Positions 19,348 to 26,946 of a stretch of 64,000 nt of DNA are shown here, one piece after another (within the stretch, counting starts at the first letter, position 1; each line of letters starts with the position of its first letter). The notes under the pieces are model-generated. The model ran no database searches, was not told the DNA's origin, and worked only from the letters and a program-made list of their open reading frames with translations. Origin of the DNA: Nitrosococcus wardiae (lineage in GTDB: Bacteria > Pseudomonadota > Gammaproteobacteria > Nitrosococcales > Nitrosococcaceae). Location: the NCBI RefSeq assembly GCF_004421105.1, contig NZ_CP038033.1, positions 3,429,659 to 3,493,658 of the forward strand, read 5' to 3'. Both the position numbers and the translations under genes were made by a program.

Positions 19348-20148
19348 TTACAATTGCGGTTCAGTGCTCAGTTTCAAACCATGGGCAAAAAACGGATAGC
19401 GGCGCCAGCCATACTCTTGCTGCTCCAAAGCATGAGCGGCTGCTCCAGGCAAACGGAGTAACAGATACAGCATCTCACCTTGCTGGACACTAAAATCCAG
19501 ATCGATCATTGCTGCAGCGGCTACCCCGCTCATCGCTAACGGGCAATTGGCCACAGCCTCAAGTTCCAACCGATGTTGCTGCAACCACGTTAAAACACCT
19601 TCGGAGTGATACTTTGCCAACAAAGCGAGGGTTTGCCGCACCGGCGTGGCGCAACTGGCACCATGGGGATCAAAACCAGGAGGATGCTCCAAGGGCAACC
19701 AAATATCAGCCCGTTCCTCTTGCAGGGGATGCTTAAGACGCTTCTGCCAGGCCATTAAATTTTTACCGCAGTCCTGCCAATAGGTCATAGCCACAACCAC
19801 TTCGTGGGCACCATTTAACTGACCAGCACCGACCGCAAGGGCAGCCATCAGCGAGGAAGCGGAGGTGGAGCCCCCCACTCCGGCACACATGGCGGCACGA
19901 ACGCTATGTTCCCGCGGCCCTGGATTAGCGACAGCCACGGCAAGTCCCTCCAAAAGCTTGGCCTTACCTGGAGCGGGGCGCTCTTGTTTTAAGAGCAGGT
20001 ATAAATATTCAATCCAACTGACTTTACCTAGCAAGTCCCCGTAAACATCATACCCGGAACAATAGCAAGTCGCCGCCGCAAAAGGGTTATCTGGTTCTGC
20101 AATTTCCTCCCAAATCCGGCTATGGATAACCTCCCGTTCCTTGCTCAT
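19348..20148 (-). CDS. Citrate-synthase-superfamily protein A (citryl-CoA-lyase-like)
   Basis: 266 residues. Key stretches are GSTSASSLMAALAVGAGQLNGAHEVVVAM, which aligns with the citrate-synthase loop holding His274 (here Asn in QLNGAHE), and PPGFDPHGASCATPVRQ, which aligns with the GFGH-DPR block and keeps a His. AAMIDLDFSVQQGEMLYLLLRLPGAAAHALEQ matches the C-terminal catalytic Asp region and the typical R-L-P-G-x-x-A-H-A-L-E helix. Citryl-CoA lyases and ATP-citrate lyases also lack the first His. The gene overlaps the stop of the ThDP enzyme by four bases and is followed after 4 bases by protein B. A lyase or condensing enzyme acting on a CoA thioester is likely. Confidence 0.75.
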   Translation of the reverse strand: MSKEREVIHSRIWEEIAEPDNPFAAATCYCSGYDVYGDLLGKVSWIEYLYLLLKQERPAPGKAKLLEGLAVAVANPGPREHSVRAAMCAGVGGSTSASSLMAALAVGAGQLNGAHEVVVAMTYWQDCGKNLMAWQKRLKHPLQEERADIWLPLEHPPGFDPHGASCATPVRQTLALLAKYHSEGVLTWLQQHRLELEAVANCPLAMSGVAAAAMIDLDFSVQQGEMLYLLLRLPGAAAHALEQQEYGWRRYPFFAHGLKLSTEPQL

Positions 20149-21974
20149 TGCGCCATCCCCAATATCCGTATTCGGCTATTGATGGGGGGGACTTCCTCCG
20201 GATCCACTCGCACATCAATAAGGCTAGGACCTGGCCGTTGACAAATGGCCTCAATATCCAGTTCCAGCATATCCTGAGGAGCGTGGATAACATAACCGGG
20301 AACTCCCATTGCTTCAGCATAGGCACAATAATTGATTTCTGGGAGTTCAAAGGCGATAGGCTCGGCCTTGGCTAATCGCTGACCATGCTTCACCATCCCC
20401 AGGGCCGCATCATTTAGAATAATGAAAACCACGGGCAATTTTTCTTGAATTGCCACGGTGATTTCTTGACCACTCATAAGCAGGCTACCATCCCCGGTAA
20501 TACAGACCACCGGGTTGCCGGGCGCGCCTAATGCAGTCCCCACAGCAGCACCAATAGCCCACCCCATCGAGGCAAATTCTAAACAACTACGGAATATTCC
20601 TCCTTTCGCATCTCGCCGGCCGGCTAAACGCCGATCGAAAGGTTGTAAATAGTGGATTGCCCAAGCCATGCTGTTTCCCGTATCTGCTAAGAAGCGGGTG
20701 TTGGGGGGAAACAACCGGGTAAGCTCCCTCATCAGCCGTTGCGGTTTAATGGGCGTAGAGTCATCGCAATACTTCGCTTCCTCATCAAGTTGGAAATGGC
20801 ATCTGGTCTCCTGCATTGCAGCACCCCGCATAGGGGAACCGAACCGTCTGCGTTCTATTTGAGAGACCGGCCCTTCATTTTCTGGCGAGCGACTGCGAAG
20901 ATAATCCAATACGCGCTCGCAAATAGTGATAATTGTTCCCCGTACATGCAACCGGGCCATGGGGGTACGGGTCAAATTCCCCTCTGTGTTCTCTACGTGG
21001 ATTAGCCGAGCATTGAGAAGAGTATTTGCATCCCAGCCATTACTCGCCCATTCCCCCAGACTAGCACCAAACACTACCACGGCATCCACTTTTGGATCAG
21101 ACAAAACCTCACTGGCACTGAGATGTCCGGCAAAGCCAACGACGCCACGGAATAAAGGATGATAGGGACTGACTAACCCTTTGCCATGGGGTGTGGTAAC
21201 CACTTCGGCTTGAATTAAAAGGGCCAGTTCCAAAATAGTGCCGATCGCTTCACTACATTCTTCCCCCACCACAAACACTACTTTTTTTGCCTGTTCAATC
21301 TGGTAACAGAGTGCTTTTACCGCATCATCATCTAGCAAGGAGGGATGATGTAATAGGGTGGCGAGGTTATAGGAAGGTTCCTTAACGGGGCTAATACTAC
21401 GCAAGATGTCTAAGGGAATGCTCAGATGGGTGGGACCACGGGGGGACTGATAGGCCATCATGATCGCCGTACTGAGCTTATGTTCTAATTGGTCCGCGTG
21501 GGAGACTAAAGTACTATAGCGGGTGCAATACTGAAATAACCCCACAGTGTTAATTCCAGTACAAGACGATTCTTGGAAAGCCCCTCGTCCAAAATTACTC
21601 AAAGCAGTCTGGGCAGTAATCACCAGCATAGGAATGTGATTCTCGTAGGCTGAAGCCACGCCTGTAATGAGGTTGGTGGCACCAGGGCCGGTAGTGGCGC
21701 AGCAAACGGCTAACTTACCCGTCTGACGCCCATAACCATCGGCCATAAAGGCAGCCCCCGTTTCGTGGCGGGCGACCACTGATCGCGGACCCCCTCGGCG
21801 GGCGCTGCGGGCTAAGGCATTATATAAGGGCTCAATAGCACCTCCTGGCACCCCAAACACATAATCCACAGATAATTGCGCCAAATAGGCAACTAATAAA
21901 TCTCCTGCCTCGAATTGCGACCGAGATACGCTTCCTTGGGCCACGTTAACCGTTCGATTTGGCATCACCAACAT
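20145..21974 (-). CDS. ThDP-dependent enzyme (acetolactate-synthase-like)
   Basis: A 609-residue thiamine-diphosphate enzyme with the three usual domains. The N-terminal PYR domain has VFGVPGGAIEPLY and the catalytic Glu in ARHETGAAFMADGYGR. A central domain follows, then a C-terminal PP domain with the ThDP motif GDGSLLMSGQEI...NDAALGMVKHG. It resembles acetolactate synthase large subunit, oxalyl-CoA decarboxylase and 2-hydroxyacyl-CoA lyase. No regulatory ilvN gene is adjacent, so a biosynthetic acetolactate role is doubtful. It is the first gene of a tightly coupled operon with two citrate-synthase-like proteins, suggesting a joint C-C bond pathway involving a 2-oxo or 2-hydroxy acid and CoA. 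The product is unknown. Confidence 0.85.
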   Translation of the reverse strand: MLVMPNRTVNVAQGSVSRSQFEAGDLLVAYLAQLSVDYVFGVPGGAIEPLYNALARSARRGGPRSVVARHETGAAFMADGYGRQTGKLAVCCATTGPGATNLITGVASAYENHIPMLVITAQTALSNFGRGAFQESSCTGINTVGLFQYCTRYSTLVSHADQLEHKLSTAIMMAYQSPRGPTHLSIPLDILRSISPVKEPSYNLATLLHHPSLLDDDAVKALCYQIEQAKKVVFVVGEECSEAIGTILELALLIQAEVVTTPHGKGLVSPYHPLFRGVVGFAGHLSASEVLSDPKVDAVVVFGASLGEWASNGWDANTLLNARLIHVENTEGNLTRTPMARLHVRGTIITICERVLDYLRSRSPENEGPVSQIERRRFGSPMRGAAMQETRCHFQLDEEAKYCDDSTPIKPQRLMRELTRLFPPNTRFLADTGNSMAWAIHYLQPFDRRLAGRRDAKGGIFRSCLEFASMGWAIGAAVGTALGAPGNPVVCITGDGSLLMSGQEITVAIQEKLPVVFIILNDAALGMVKHGQRLAKAEPIAFELPEINYCAYAEAMGVPGYVIHAPQDMLELDIEAICQRPGPSLIDVRVDPEEVPPINSRIRILGMAQ

Positions 21975-22339
21975 CTACCCCTTGTGAGAGCTGTATTTGC
22001 TGCTTTCAGAGCCAAGCCCAGGTATAAAAGAAAGGCTAGAATTTTTCCCTCCCACTAATGAGCATAAAACGCTTAGGATTGGAGCCCTAGATTTTGTCGC
22101 GCCTAGCATTTAGCAGAGAGGAAACCTATGCTTTTAATCGTGAGTCGTTGACTCTGGCTTTATGGCTTATGCAACGGCTCTTCCGAATATAACTTTAGGT
22201 TTTGATACGGTATCGCTGAATACCTAGAGGGAGGAATTGCGCCCTATGCAGTGCTGCAAGTCTGCTCGTAATTTACCGAAATTCCGCCCAAAGCCCCTTC
22301 CTTCAGGGAAGGGAGGTAGGGCGGTTTTGTTAATATTAA
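21975..22339. other. Intergenic region upstream of tnpB relic
   Basis: 365 bases between divergent genes. The last 60 bases hold the hairpin-forming left end of the TnpB element (22284-22324). The remainder must contain the promoter for the ThDP operon, but no consensus could be assigned. No tnpA remnant was recognised. Confidence 0.4.
22284..22324. repeat. IS200/IS605-type end hairpin (left)
   Basis: CCGCCC (22284-22289) pairs with GGGCGG (22319-22324), and an inner stem CCCTTCC/GGAAGGG surrounds a TTCAG loop. This subterminal hairpin type is what TnpA recognises at IS200/IS605 ends. It directly precedes the tnpB relic. Confidence 0.55.
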
Positions 22340-23212
22340 GTGATGAAACTTAAGGCCAACATAAAAACCTTGAAAGTCAGAGTCAAGGATAAGCATAAGC
22401 CAGTGCTTGAGCGCATGGCCTTTGAAGTCAATCAGGTCTGGAATGCGGCTAACGAAATCACGGCGGATTATTCCTATGTGCCTGTTCCCGGTGCGGGTTA
22501 TATCCGCAACAATTTCACGGCATACGAGCTGCAAAAGCTGCTAAAAAGCATCAAGCTGGAACGCGGCTTTATTATTCACTCCACCAGCGTGCAGGAAGTG
22601 ATTGCCGCGCATCACAAAGCGCGCAAGCAATTCAAAACTGACAAGCTCCGCTGGCGTGTTTCGGGTGGTCCGCGCCGTTCATTAGGTTGGATACCGTTCA
22701 AGAAAGGCGCCGCCAAATGGAAGAAGGGGCAGGTGTACTTTGCCGGTCACTGCTTCAAAGTAGGGGACAGCTACGGCTTGTCTCAGTATGTGTTCCGCTC
22801 CGGTTCTTTCTCACAAGATGCCCGCGGGCGGTGGTATTTCAACATCGTGGTCGAAGGGGCTATTGAGCCGTCTACTGCCACCGGACAGGTGGGTATCGAC
22901 CTGGGTTTAAAGGATACCGCCACTGGCAGCAACGGTTTGAAGCTGGAAGCGTATCGTTTCTACCGGAATGGGGAAGCGCAACTGGCAAAAGCGCAACGCG
23001 CTAACAAGAAAAAACGGGTAAAGGCTATCCATGCCCAGATCAAAAATAGACGTTTAGACGCCCTCCATAAATTCACGACACTAGGGGTTCGTGAGAACGC
23101 ATTCATCGTCGTGGGCCATGTCAGCAGTTCCCGCCTTGCTAAAACTAAAGCAGCCATGAACATTCTCGCGGCGGGGCATCGCCGTCTTGCGGAAGGAATT
23201 CCCCTCCTTTAG
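22340..23212 (+). pseudogene. tnpB: TnpB-like nuclease lacking its zinc ribbon
   Basis: A 290-codon reading frame of the IS200/IS605 TnpB (OrfB) family, against about 370-400 residues in full members. The N-terminal domain and the RuvC-I Asp (VGIDLGLKDTATG) are present. After VGHVSSSRLAKTK the frame jumps straight to AAMNILAAGHRRLAEG. The normal linker, the CxxC...CxxC zinc ribbon and the final RuvC Asp (RDVNAA) are missing, consistent with an in-frame deletion of roughly 60-70 residues. RNA-guided cleavage activity should be lost. Its stop codon overlaps the end of the oppositely oriented MoeB-like gene, and it lies between hairpin ends typical of these elements. Confidence 0.75.
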
Positions 23213-23232
23213 GGCGGGAAGGATGTCAAATA
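23200..23232. repeat. IS200/IS605-type right end
   Basis: The stretch CCCCTCCTTTAGGGCGGG (23201-23218) is like the hairpin ends of these elements. It also encodes the last residues (TSFPP) of the MoeB-like protein on the opposite strand. This implies that the insertion replaced that gene's original 3' end. Confidence 0.5.
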
Positions 23233-24627
23233 ACCTGGAAATACCGCGCCCTCGCGGCAATAGGCGCGCTGGGGTCGCCGCACCAACTTGAGTTCGGAAA
23301 AACAGGCTTTAAGGGCGTCGTAATACAGCATCCGGCCCAACAGTGGCTCACCCAAATCCAACAGGATTTTAAGGGCTTCCACCGCCTGTAATAGGCCGAT
23401 AACACCAGGCAAAACGCCCAGGACACCCGCTTCGGCACAGGAGGGGGCCAATTCTGGAGGAGGCGGTTCCGGATAGAGGCAACGGTAACAGGGGCCTGAG
23501 CGGGCCGGCCAAAAAACACTGACCTGACCTTCGAAACGGTACACGGCCCCATACACATTGGGCAGTCCCAATTTAACGCAGGCATCATTCACCAAGTAAC
23601 GGGTGGGGAAGTTGTCGGACCCATCGATGACCATATCATAGTCCCTAAAAATCTCTTCCACATTACGGCTCTCTAGGCGCGATTCATATTCGTTGATGCG
23701 GACAGTAGGATTCAGCGCTGCCAAAGTTTGACGGGCTGAGGCCACCTTGGACATCCCGACCCGATCATCCCGATGCAGAACCTGACGTTGCAGGTTGCTG
23801 CGGTCCACCACATCGTGATCGACTAACCCTAGAGTCCCTACCCCCGCCGCCGCTAAATATAGGCTGGCAGGCGATCCGAGCCCTCCAGCCCCCACCAATA
23901 ACACCTTACTCGCCATGAGCTTTTGTTGGCCTTTTTCCCCGATTTCTGGCATCAGAAGATGGCGGGAATAACGACTCCGCGCCGTTTCATCTAACATCTG
24001 CGGCACCTCAAAAGGCAAACCCTCATCTTTCCAGCGATTAAACCCTCCGACAATGGAACGAACATCCCGATAACCCAGTTGTTTGAGACTTTCAGCCGCA
24101 AAAAGGGAACGGGATCCACTCCCGCAAAGGGTGAGCACGGTACAATTGAAGTCCGGCACACTTTGTTCAACTCGCAGCTCCAAATACCCTCTTCCTAGGC
24201 GATAAGCACCCGCAGGACTACCTTGGGCAATTTCATCACTTTCTCGAACATCGATAAGCACAGCACCTCCTGCTTGCAGGGCGAATGCCTTCGTCGGCGT
24301 TATTTCCGGAATGCTGCGTTTCAGTGACTGTAGCCGATAATCCTTACCACTACCCCCGGCTACCGCGGGAATAATGGTGAGGACATCGCCGTCCTTAAGA
24401 GGCGTATCCAACCCTTGCAAAGTGCGAAGATGACACTCCCCCAAAAAGAGATTAACGAAAGGACGAACTTCACCTTCTGGAGTCAGCAAGCGATTTAAAA
24501 TACCCGGATGGGCCGCCCCTAATGCCTTAAGAGCACCGCCTACCGTATCGGCCTGAAGTTGCACTTGCTCCGCTCCGCCCACTTCACCCTGTAACGGAGA
24601 GGGAATGTGAACCGTAATTTTGCTCAT
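23209..24627 (-). CDS. MoaD-rhodanese-MoeB/ThiF triple fusion
   Basis: 472 residues, three domains of sulfur-carrier chemistry in one chain. Residues 1-93 are a MoaD/ThiS ubiquitin-like carrier (LDTPLKDGDVLTIIPAVAGG) whose Gly-Gly is internal rather than C-terminal. Residues about 105-212 are a rhodanese with the Cys loop CGSGSRS. Residues about 215-460 are an E1-like adenylyltransferase with the ATP site GAGGLGSPASLYLA and DHDVVDRSNLQRQ, and the first zinc pair CYRC. The usual second zinc CxxC near the C-terminus is incomplete (AYCREG). The last five residues come from an IS right end. Likely roles are sulfur transfer for molybdopterin, thiamine or cysteine. The thiD gene lies divergently next door. 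Confidence 0.85.
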   Translation of the reverse strand: MSKITVHIPSPLQGEVGGAEQVQLQADTVGGALKALGAAHPGILNRLLTPEGEVRPFVNLFLGECHLRTLQGLDTPLKDGDVLTIIPAVAGGSGKDYRLQSLKRSIPEITPTKAFALQAGGAVLIDVRESDEIAQGSPAGAYRLGRGYLELRVEQSVPDFNCTVLTLCGSGSRSLFAAESLKQLGYRDVRSIVGGFNRWKDEGLPFEVPQMLDETARSRYSRHLLMPEIGEKGQQKLMASKVLLVGAGGLGSPASLYLAAAGVGTLGLVDHDVVDRSNLQRQVLHRDDRVGMSKVASARQTLAALNPTVRINEYESRLESRNVEEIFRDYDMVIDGSDNFPTRYLVNDACVKLGLPNVYGAVYRFEGQVSVFWPARSGPCYRCLYPEPPPPELAPSCAEAGVLGVLPGVIGLLQAVEALKILLDLGEPLLGRMLYYDALKACFSELKLVRRPQRAYCREGAVFPGYLTSFPP

Positions 24628-24696
24628 ACTTCAATGGCCTCTTCGATAAAGCTTTTATCCTGGGCTTAATCTTGATAATTAAACTTCTTAAGCTGG

Positions 24697-24723
24697 TTGA
24701 AGGGGTATCCAGGAAGATATAAT
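24697..24723 (+). promoter_or_regulatory. Possible sigma-70 promoter for thiD
   Basis: TTGAAG, 15 bases, then a perfect TATAAT (24718-24723), 85 bases before the thiD ATG. The spacer is shorter than the optimal 17. No TPP riboswitch core was seen in this leader. Confidence 0.35.
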
Positions 24724-24807
24724 GCCGCCATGGTAAAAAAAAATATATCGGAAAACTCGGGTATTTAAATGGCAACCAACCGCTCTTTATGGGAATTCTA
24801 GCCTCTT

Positions 24808-25611
24808 ATGAATGGTCGCATCCTGATCATCGCCGGTTCGGATTCCGGTGGCGGCGCTGGAATTCAGGCGGACATTAAAACCGTCACCGCCCTTGGGGGC
24901 TATGCCGCCACGGCAATTACTGCCCTCACTGCTCAAAATACCCAAGGGATCTTTGCCGTGCAGCCGGTAACACCTCATTTTATCGCCGAACAGGCGCGGC
25001 GGGTGCTGTCGGATATCGGTGCCGACTGTATCAAAATCGGTATGCTCCATTCAGTGGCTGTCATCGAAACGGTAGCCGACGTTTTAGAAGAACTGGCAGG
25101 GGGCATTCCGCTCCTACTTGATCCGGTAATGATAGCCAAAGATGGGACCCCACTCCTTGATCAAGCCGCCATCAAAACCTTAAAACGGCGCTTGCTTCCC
25201 CGGGCAAGCCTTATTACGCCAAATCTCCCGGAGGCCGAAGCGCTCACCGGTCTGAAAATCGGCCATCCTGAAGCCATGCCAGAGGCGGCAAATGCCTTGT
25301 TAGAACTCGGCTCTAGCGCCGTTTTGCTTAAAGGGGGGCATCTTCCTGGCCATCACCTTTATGATCTGCTGATGATGCGGGATTATAAAGAAATCTTCCA
25401 GACCCAGCGTATCTCGACCCCTCATACCCATGGGACAGGATGCACGCTGGCTTCGGCCGTTGCAACCGGCCTTGCTCAAAAGCGACTCCTTCTGGATGCG
25501 GTTCGGCGGGCCCATGCCTATGTACAGGAGGCAATCCGCACCGCCCCTGGTTATGGGCAAGGCCAGGGTCCTCTTAACCATACCCATACCGTGAGTCCTT
25601 TGGAAGCCTAA
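24808..25611 (+). CDS. thiD: Hydroxymethylpyrimidine/phosphomethylpyrimidine kinase
   Basis: A 267-residue ribokinase-fold enzyme that phosphorylates HMP and HMP-P in thiamine synthesis in the cytoplasm. Typical ThiD stretches are AGSDSGGGAGIQADIKT at the N-terminus, LDPVMIAKDGTPLL, TPNLPEAEALTG, and the C-terminal anion hole/catalytic motif THGTGCTLASAVA. The length is normal. It is transcribed away from the MoaD-rhodanese-MoeB gene; both concern sulfur/thiamine chemistry. ThDP is also the cofactor of the enzyme encoded at 20-22 kb. Confidence 0.93.
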   Translation: MNGRILIIAGSDSGGGAGIQADIKTVTALGGYAATAITALTAQNTQGIFAVQPVTPHFIAEQARRVLSDIGADCIKIGMLHSVAVIETVADVLEELAGGIPLLLDPVMIAKDGTPLLDQAAIKTLKRRLLPRASLITPNLPEAEALTGLKIGHPEAMPEAANALLELGSSAVLLKGGHLPGHHLYDLLMMRDYKEIFQTQRISTPHTHGTGCTLASAVATGLAQKRLLLDAVRRAHAYVQEAIRTAPGYGQGQGPLNHTHTVSPLEA

Positions 25612-25728
25612 CCTCCCGCGGATACCCCAAAAACTTCCATAACCCCCTATCCTAATACAAAAGTAAGTCGTCATCATTCAAGATTATTCATTCCTTGATT
25701 TATCCTCAGATTAGGAGAAAAACAGTCC

Positions 25729-26391
25729 ATGTCCAACAAAACACTCCAGATTACCGATGATCTCTATGACTACCTGCTCTCGGTTTCCCTCCGGGAGACT
25801 GATATCTTGCGGGAACTTCGGGAAGAAACCTCAACCATGCCCAGGGCCAATATGCAGATCTCCCCGGAGCAAGGCCAATTTATGGCCCTTCTCATAGAGC
25901 TGTTAGGCGCCCAAAAGACCCTAGAGGTAGGTGTCTTTACCGGCTATAGTGCACTTTGGGTGGCCCTCGCGCTACCCTCCGAGGGACGAATTGTAGCTTG
26001 TGATATTGATCCCGACTGGACAGCTATCGCTCAGCGCTATTGGCAACGGGCTGGTGTGGCGAACAAAATCGATTTACGCCTGGGGCCGGCTATTCAGACC
26101 TTGGATCAACTCATCGAAGCGGGGGAAGCCGGCACTTTCGACTTTGCCTTTATTGATGCCGAAAAAGTAGAGTACGAAGACTATTACCAACGGGCTTTGG
26201 AACTACTGCGCCCAGGCGGCCTTATCGCTGTTGATAATGTCCTGCGGGCGGGACGGGTCATCGACCCGAGCTTCACCGATGAAGATACGGGCGCTATTCG
26301 TGCTTTCAATTTAGCCCGTCTCAAAGACGAACGGGTGACCTTGAGCATGGTACCCATTGCCGATGGACTTACCTTAGCACGAAAGCGCTAA
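25729..26391 (+). CDS. Class I SAM-dependent O-methyltransferase
   Basis: 220 residues of the caffeoyl-CoA/catechol O-methyltransferase-like family 3. The SAM-binding motif is LEVGVFTGYSALWVALALP, followed by ACDIDPDW, then FDFAFIDAEK and LLRPGGLIAVDNVL, all in the expected order. The substrate is probably a small catechol-like compound. GGAGAA precedes the ATG. The gene ends just before a TnpB fragment, and there is no obvious operon partner. Confidence 0.88.
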   Translation: MSNKTLQITDDLYDYLLSVSLRETDILRELREETSTMPRANMQISPEQGQFMALLIELLGAQKTLEVGVFTGYSALWVALALPSEGRIVACDIDPDWTAIAQRYWQRAGVANKIDLRLGPAIQTLDQLIEAGEAGTFDFAFIDAEKVEYEDYYQRALELLRPGGLIAVDNVLRAGRVIDPSFTDEDTGAIRAFNLARLKDERVTLSMVPIADGLTLARKR

Positions 26392-26430
26392 CCGAAGGAG
26401 TGCAGGGACGCACGACGCCCCCTAGCGAGA

Positions 26431-26733
26431 GTGCGAAGTAAAACGGCGCGTCGAGCGCGAGGACCGTATTACTTGCCCTTTGCCATGAAGTGGTATGGCC
26501 GGGAAGTGTTGATCGTGGACCGCTGGGTACCCACTAGCAAAACCTGCTCTGAGTGCGGGACTATTCAAGAGTCCATGCCGCTCAAGATTCGTGAGTGGGT
26601 TTGCCCGGACTGTGGAACGGAACACGAGAGGGACATCAACGCGGCCAAAAATGTGTTGAGGTTGGGTACGGCGGGGAGCGCCGGAACCGATAAAGCGCGT
26701 GGAGCGGTGAAGACCCCAAGGGCCGTGGCCTAG
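26431..26733 (+). pseudogene. TnpB C-terminal fragment with zinc ribbon
   Basis: About 85 residues of an IS200/IS605 TnpB C-terminus: WYGREVLIVDRWVPTSKTCSEC, then the second pair CPDCG and HERDINAAKN with the last RuvC Asp. Everything upstream (wedge, RuvC-I and II) is missing, so this is a relic. It belongs to a different subgroup from the copy at 22.3 kb. About 75 bases at its start (26421-26495) resemble 62089-62165. Confidence 0.7.
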
Positions 26734-26946
26734 CCACCGCCCAGGGACCGCGAGGAAACGCGAATTTGTCAGACTGACCAGGTGAGGAGGGACCGAACGT
26801 CAGTCATGGCGAAACTCCAACGGCCAAGCCACCCCGAGCTCAAGCAAGCCTGCTAACCCCGAACCCGATACCCCTCAAACCAACAATAAAGGATAGGGGC
26901 TAAATAAAACAGAAATTTAACCCTTAACCCTTAAACCTTCACTCCC
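26734..26946 (+). other. TnpB downstream tail, possible omega-RNA relic
   Basis: 213 bases after the TnpB fragment, with small hairpin-capable segments (for example CGCGAGGAAACGCG). In IS200/IS605 elements this position encodes the 3' end of the guide (omega/re) RNA. No intact right end was recognised, so this is only a possible remnant. Confidence 0.25.

Noticed and set aside
24628-24807. TPP riboswitch upstream of thiD
   Set aside because: The conserved CUGAGA and second-stem motifs are not present; only a -10 box was found.
22340-26733. One TnpB gene split by insertion of the moeB-thiD region
   Set aside because: The two fragments belong to different TnpB subgroups and each has its own flanks; they are not complementary halves.
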